A DNA stretch of 6,911 bases, taken from an uncultured Collinsella sp. GTDB taxonomy: Bacteria; Actinomycetota; Coriobacteriia; Coriobacteriales; Coriobacteriaceae. The translations under genes were made by a program, and so were the position numbers. The stretch is from contig UQHQ01000053.1 in assembly GCA_900540945.1 (NCBI GenBank), positions 1 to 6,911 on the forward strand, given 5' to 3'. The notes under the pieces were generated by a model. The model did no database searches and was not told where the DNA came from. It was given only the letters and a program-made list of their open reading frames with translations. Position 1 is the first letter of the stretch; each line of letters opens with the position of its first letter. Shown in pieces: positions 5,487 through 6,911 of the stretch.

Positions 5487-6911
5487 ATGCTCATTCACCG
5501 TATAGCCGCGCAGCTCTACACTGCCGAGGCCTTGCAGACCGTCGAGGCAGGACTCGATGCTGGCGAGGACGTGACGCTGGCTGTGTCGCAGTCGGGCCGC
5601 ACGCTTATGGCGGCAGCCCAGTTTGCGCGCCGTCCGCGCCCCACGGTCTATATTGTGAGCGGTGAGGACGCGGCCGATCGCGCCGCGCGCAGCCTTGCCG
5701 CCTACGTGGGCCTGGCGCATGTGTGCCGTTTCCCCGAGCGCAAGGACTATCCGTGGCGCGAACAGGCGCCCGACGACGCCGTGGTGGCGCAGCGCTGCGA
5801 GGCTCTGGGGCGCATCGTGCGCGGGGATAACTGCATTATGGTCGCCTCGGCCCGTGCGCTGCTGCGCTGCGTGCCGCCGGTCGAGAGTCGCTATTGGGGG
5901 TCCACCACTTTTGCGGTGGGCGAGGAGATTCCTTTTGACGAGGTGCCGCAGCGTCTGGTGGGCATGGGCTACACCAATGCCGGCGCCGCCGACGCGCCCG
6001 GTCTGTTCCGTGTGCACGGCGACACCGTCGAGGTGTTCCCCGCGCAGGAGAAGGCGCCCGTGCGCATCGAGTTCTTCGGCGACGAGATCGATCGCATCCG
6101 CCGCATGGTGAGTTCAACGGGCCAGACCATCGGCAACGAGGACAGCATCGAGATCTTCCCGTGCCGTGAGCTGGCGCTTACCGACGAAGCCGTCCACAAC
6201 ATGCACGTGGCACTTTACCGCGCCAGCCAGGACGATAGCAAGCTGGCGGCTCTGCTCGAGATGGTGGATGCGCGTATCGTCACGCCCGAGCTCGACCGCT
6301 TTTTGCCGGTGATGTACGGCCAGACCGTGAGCCCGCTGGCACACGTGAGCGGCAAGGCGCTCGTGGTTCTGTCCGAGCCGCGCTCGCTGTTCGACGACTG
6401 CCTGCGCGCCTACGAGGATATCGAGGCGCGTGCCGGCGAGGCAGGGATTGACCGACTGGATGGCCTGTATGTACGTGCCCAGCAGCTCGATTTTGGTGCT
6501 CAGCAGCGCCTGAACTATGTGAGCCTGATTCGCGCCGGCGGCGCGGTTACGGCAGAGCTCAAGATTGAGCAGCCGGCCATTGCGGGCTCGGACAACCGCT
6601 TTATGACGCGTATTCAGGAGGTCGTGGGCAAGCGCTATGCCTGCGTGTTTGCCATTCCCGACCGCGGCGCGCGCGAGTCGATGGAGCTCACCTTTGGCGA
6701 CGAGGGCATTACCTTTGAGGAATCGCTGACGGCCGCGCCCGAAAACGCCGGCGTCATTGGCGAGCGCGTGCGCGTGGCGGCGGCAGATTCTGCCGACCGT
6801 GCTGCCCGTCAGGATGCTCATGCCTCGATTCGAGAGCGCAAGGCCGACGCGCTCAACGCCCGCTCGCTCGAGGCGGGTGCCGCCCAGGCCGGCCGCCGGC
6901 CCTCCTTGCCG
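5487..6911 (+). CDS. mfd: Transcription-repair coupling factor Mfd, N-terminal 475 codons
   Basis: Mfd frees RNA polymerase stalled at DNA lesions and recruits UvrA to start nucleotide excision repair. The ATG at 5487 has GGAGG six bases ahead and the frame stays open to the window edge. The family is usually about 1,150 residues, so roughly 40% is visible: the UvrB-like domains that bind UvrA and the following region, ending about where the RNA polymerase interaction domain should begin. Residues 31-40 (LAVSQSGRTL) are a decayed Walker A loop; true UvrB keeps a working one there, which argues for Mfd. Residues 174-185 (FRVHGDTVEVFP) and 193-206 (RIEFFGDEIDRIRR) are the strong Mfd/UvrB family signature. 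The helicase/translocase motors are outside the window. Base use is strongly GC-ending and even, as in a resident housekeeping gene. It is divergent from the kinase cassette and functionally unrelated to it as far as can be seen. Confidence 0.92.
   Translation, partial: MLIHRIAAQLYTAEALQTVEAGLDAGEDVTLAVSQSGRTLMAAAQFARRPRPTVYIVSGEDAADRAARSLAAYVGLAHVCRFPERKDYPWREQAPDDAVVAQRCEALGRIVRGDNCIMVASARALLRCVPPVESRYWGSTTFAVGEEIPFDEVPQRLVGMGYTNAGAADAPGLFRVHGDTVEVFPAQEKAPVRIEFFGDEIDRIRRMVSSTGQTIGNEDSIEIFPCRELALTDEAVHNMHVALYRASQDDSKLAALLEMVDARIVTPELDRFLPVMYGQTVSPLAHVSGKALVVLSEPRSLFDDCLRAYEDIEARAGEAGIDRLDGLYVRAQQLDFGAQQRLNYVSLIRAGGAVTAELKIEQPAIAGSDNRFMTRIQEVVGKRYACVFAIPDRGARESMELTFGDEGITFEESLTAAPENAGVIGERVRVAAADSADRAARQDAHASIRERKADALNARSLEAGAAQAGRRPSLP

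Noticed and set aside
5416..5505. A 29-codon frame (MNFDERPAEL...) crossing the hairpin and the mfd start, considered as a leader peptide
   Set aside because: There is no ribosome binding site ahead of its ATG, no run of a regulatory amino acid, and it overlaps the mfd start.
5334..6821. Long minus-strand frames opposite mfd (5334-6017 and 6114-6821)
   Set aside because: They are composition shadows of the GC-ending codons of mfd; their translations are rich in Arg, Ala and His with no domain features.
5487..6911. UvrB as an alternative to Mfd
   Set aside because: The Walker A position is degenerate (SQSGRT), and the UvrB helicase motifs expected within the first 475 residues are not seen. 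The layout fits the motor-less UvrB-like N-terminus of Mfd.
1..6911. tRNA genes, CRISPR arrays, insertion sequences, attachment sites
   Set aside because: I saw no TΨC-like GTTCRANNC motif in a cloverleaf context, no short regularly spaced repeats, no transposase motifs and no paired terminal inverted repeats.

Overview
The window is GC-rich chromosomal DNA. It probably comes from a gut Coriobacteriia-type actinobacterium, with Collinsella as my best guess. I infer this from the mix of gene types (an LPxTG surface protein with InlB-type repeats, an FHA/Ser-Thr kinase cluster, and mfd) and from the GC-ending codons. No rRNA, tRNA or other marker confirms it.

Layout. (1) Positions 1-773, plus strand: the 3' end of a large cell-wall-anchored surface protein with InlB B-type repeats and an LPTTG sorting signal, followed by a strong intrinsic terminator. 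(2) Positions 774-986: a convergent intergenic region with two terminator hairpins, one for each direction. (3) Positions 987-5163, minus strand: a three-gene cassette read from right to left. It holds an FHA-domain protein (FHA-B, 4207-5163), a membrane-anchored Hanks-type Ser/Thr kinase with an extracytoplasmic sensor-like domain (2374-4062, with its C-terminal part pushed out of frame into 2051-2425), and a second FHA protein (FHA-A, 987-2015) that is a paralogue of the first. (4) Positions 5164-5486: a divergent intergenic region. It carries the promoter and a ten-base G tract ahead of FHA-B, and a terminator-like hairpin just ahead of mfd. (5) Positions 5487-6911, plus strand: the first 475 codons of mfd, the transcription-repair coupling factor, running off the window.

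How the genes fit together. The kinase should place its catalytic domain in the cytoplasm and its DUF6273-like domain outside the membrane. The two soluble FHA proteins are natural readers or substrates of its phosphothreonine output. Both share an uncharacterised N-terminal domain of about 200 residues, and one carries a TVETT motif resembling the phosphorylation site of the actinobacterial FHA regulators GarA/OdhI. The cassette is the most interesting part of the window: a kinase bracketed by duplicated readers, a frameshift in the sensor domain, a homopolymer tract in the leader of the first gene, and a hairpin between gene 1 and gene 2. Its biological role cannot be read from this window. 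The surface protein and mfd look like unrelated neighbours.
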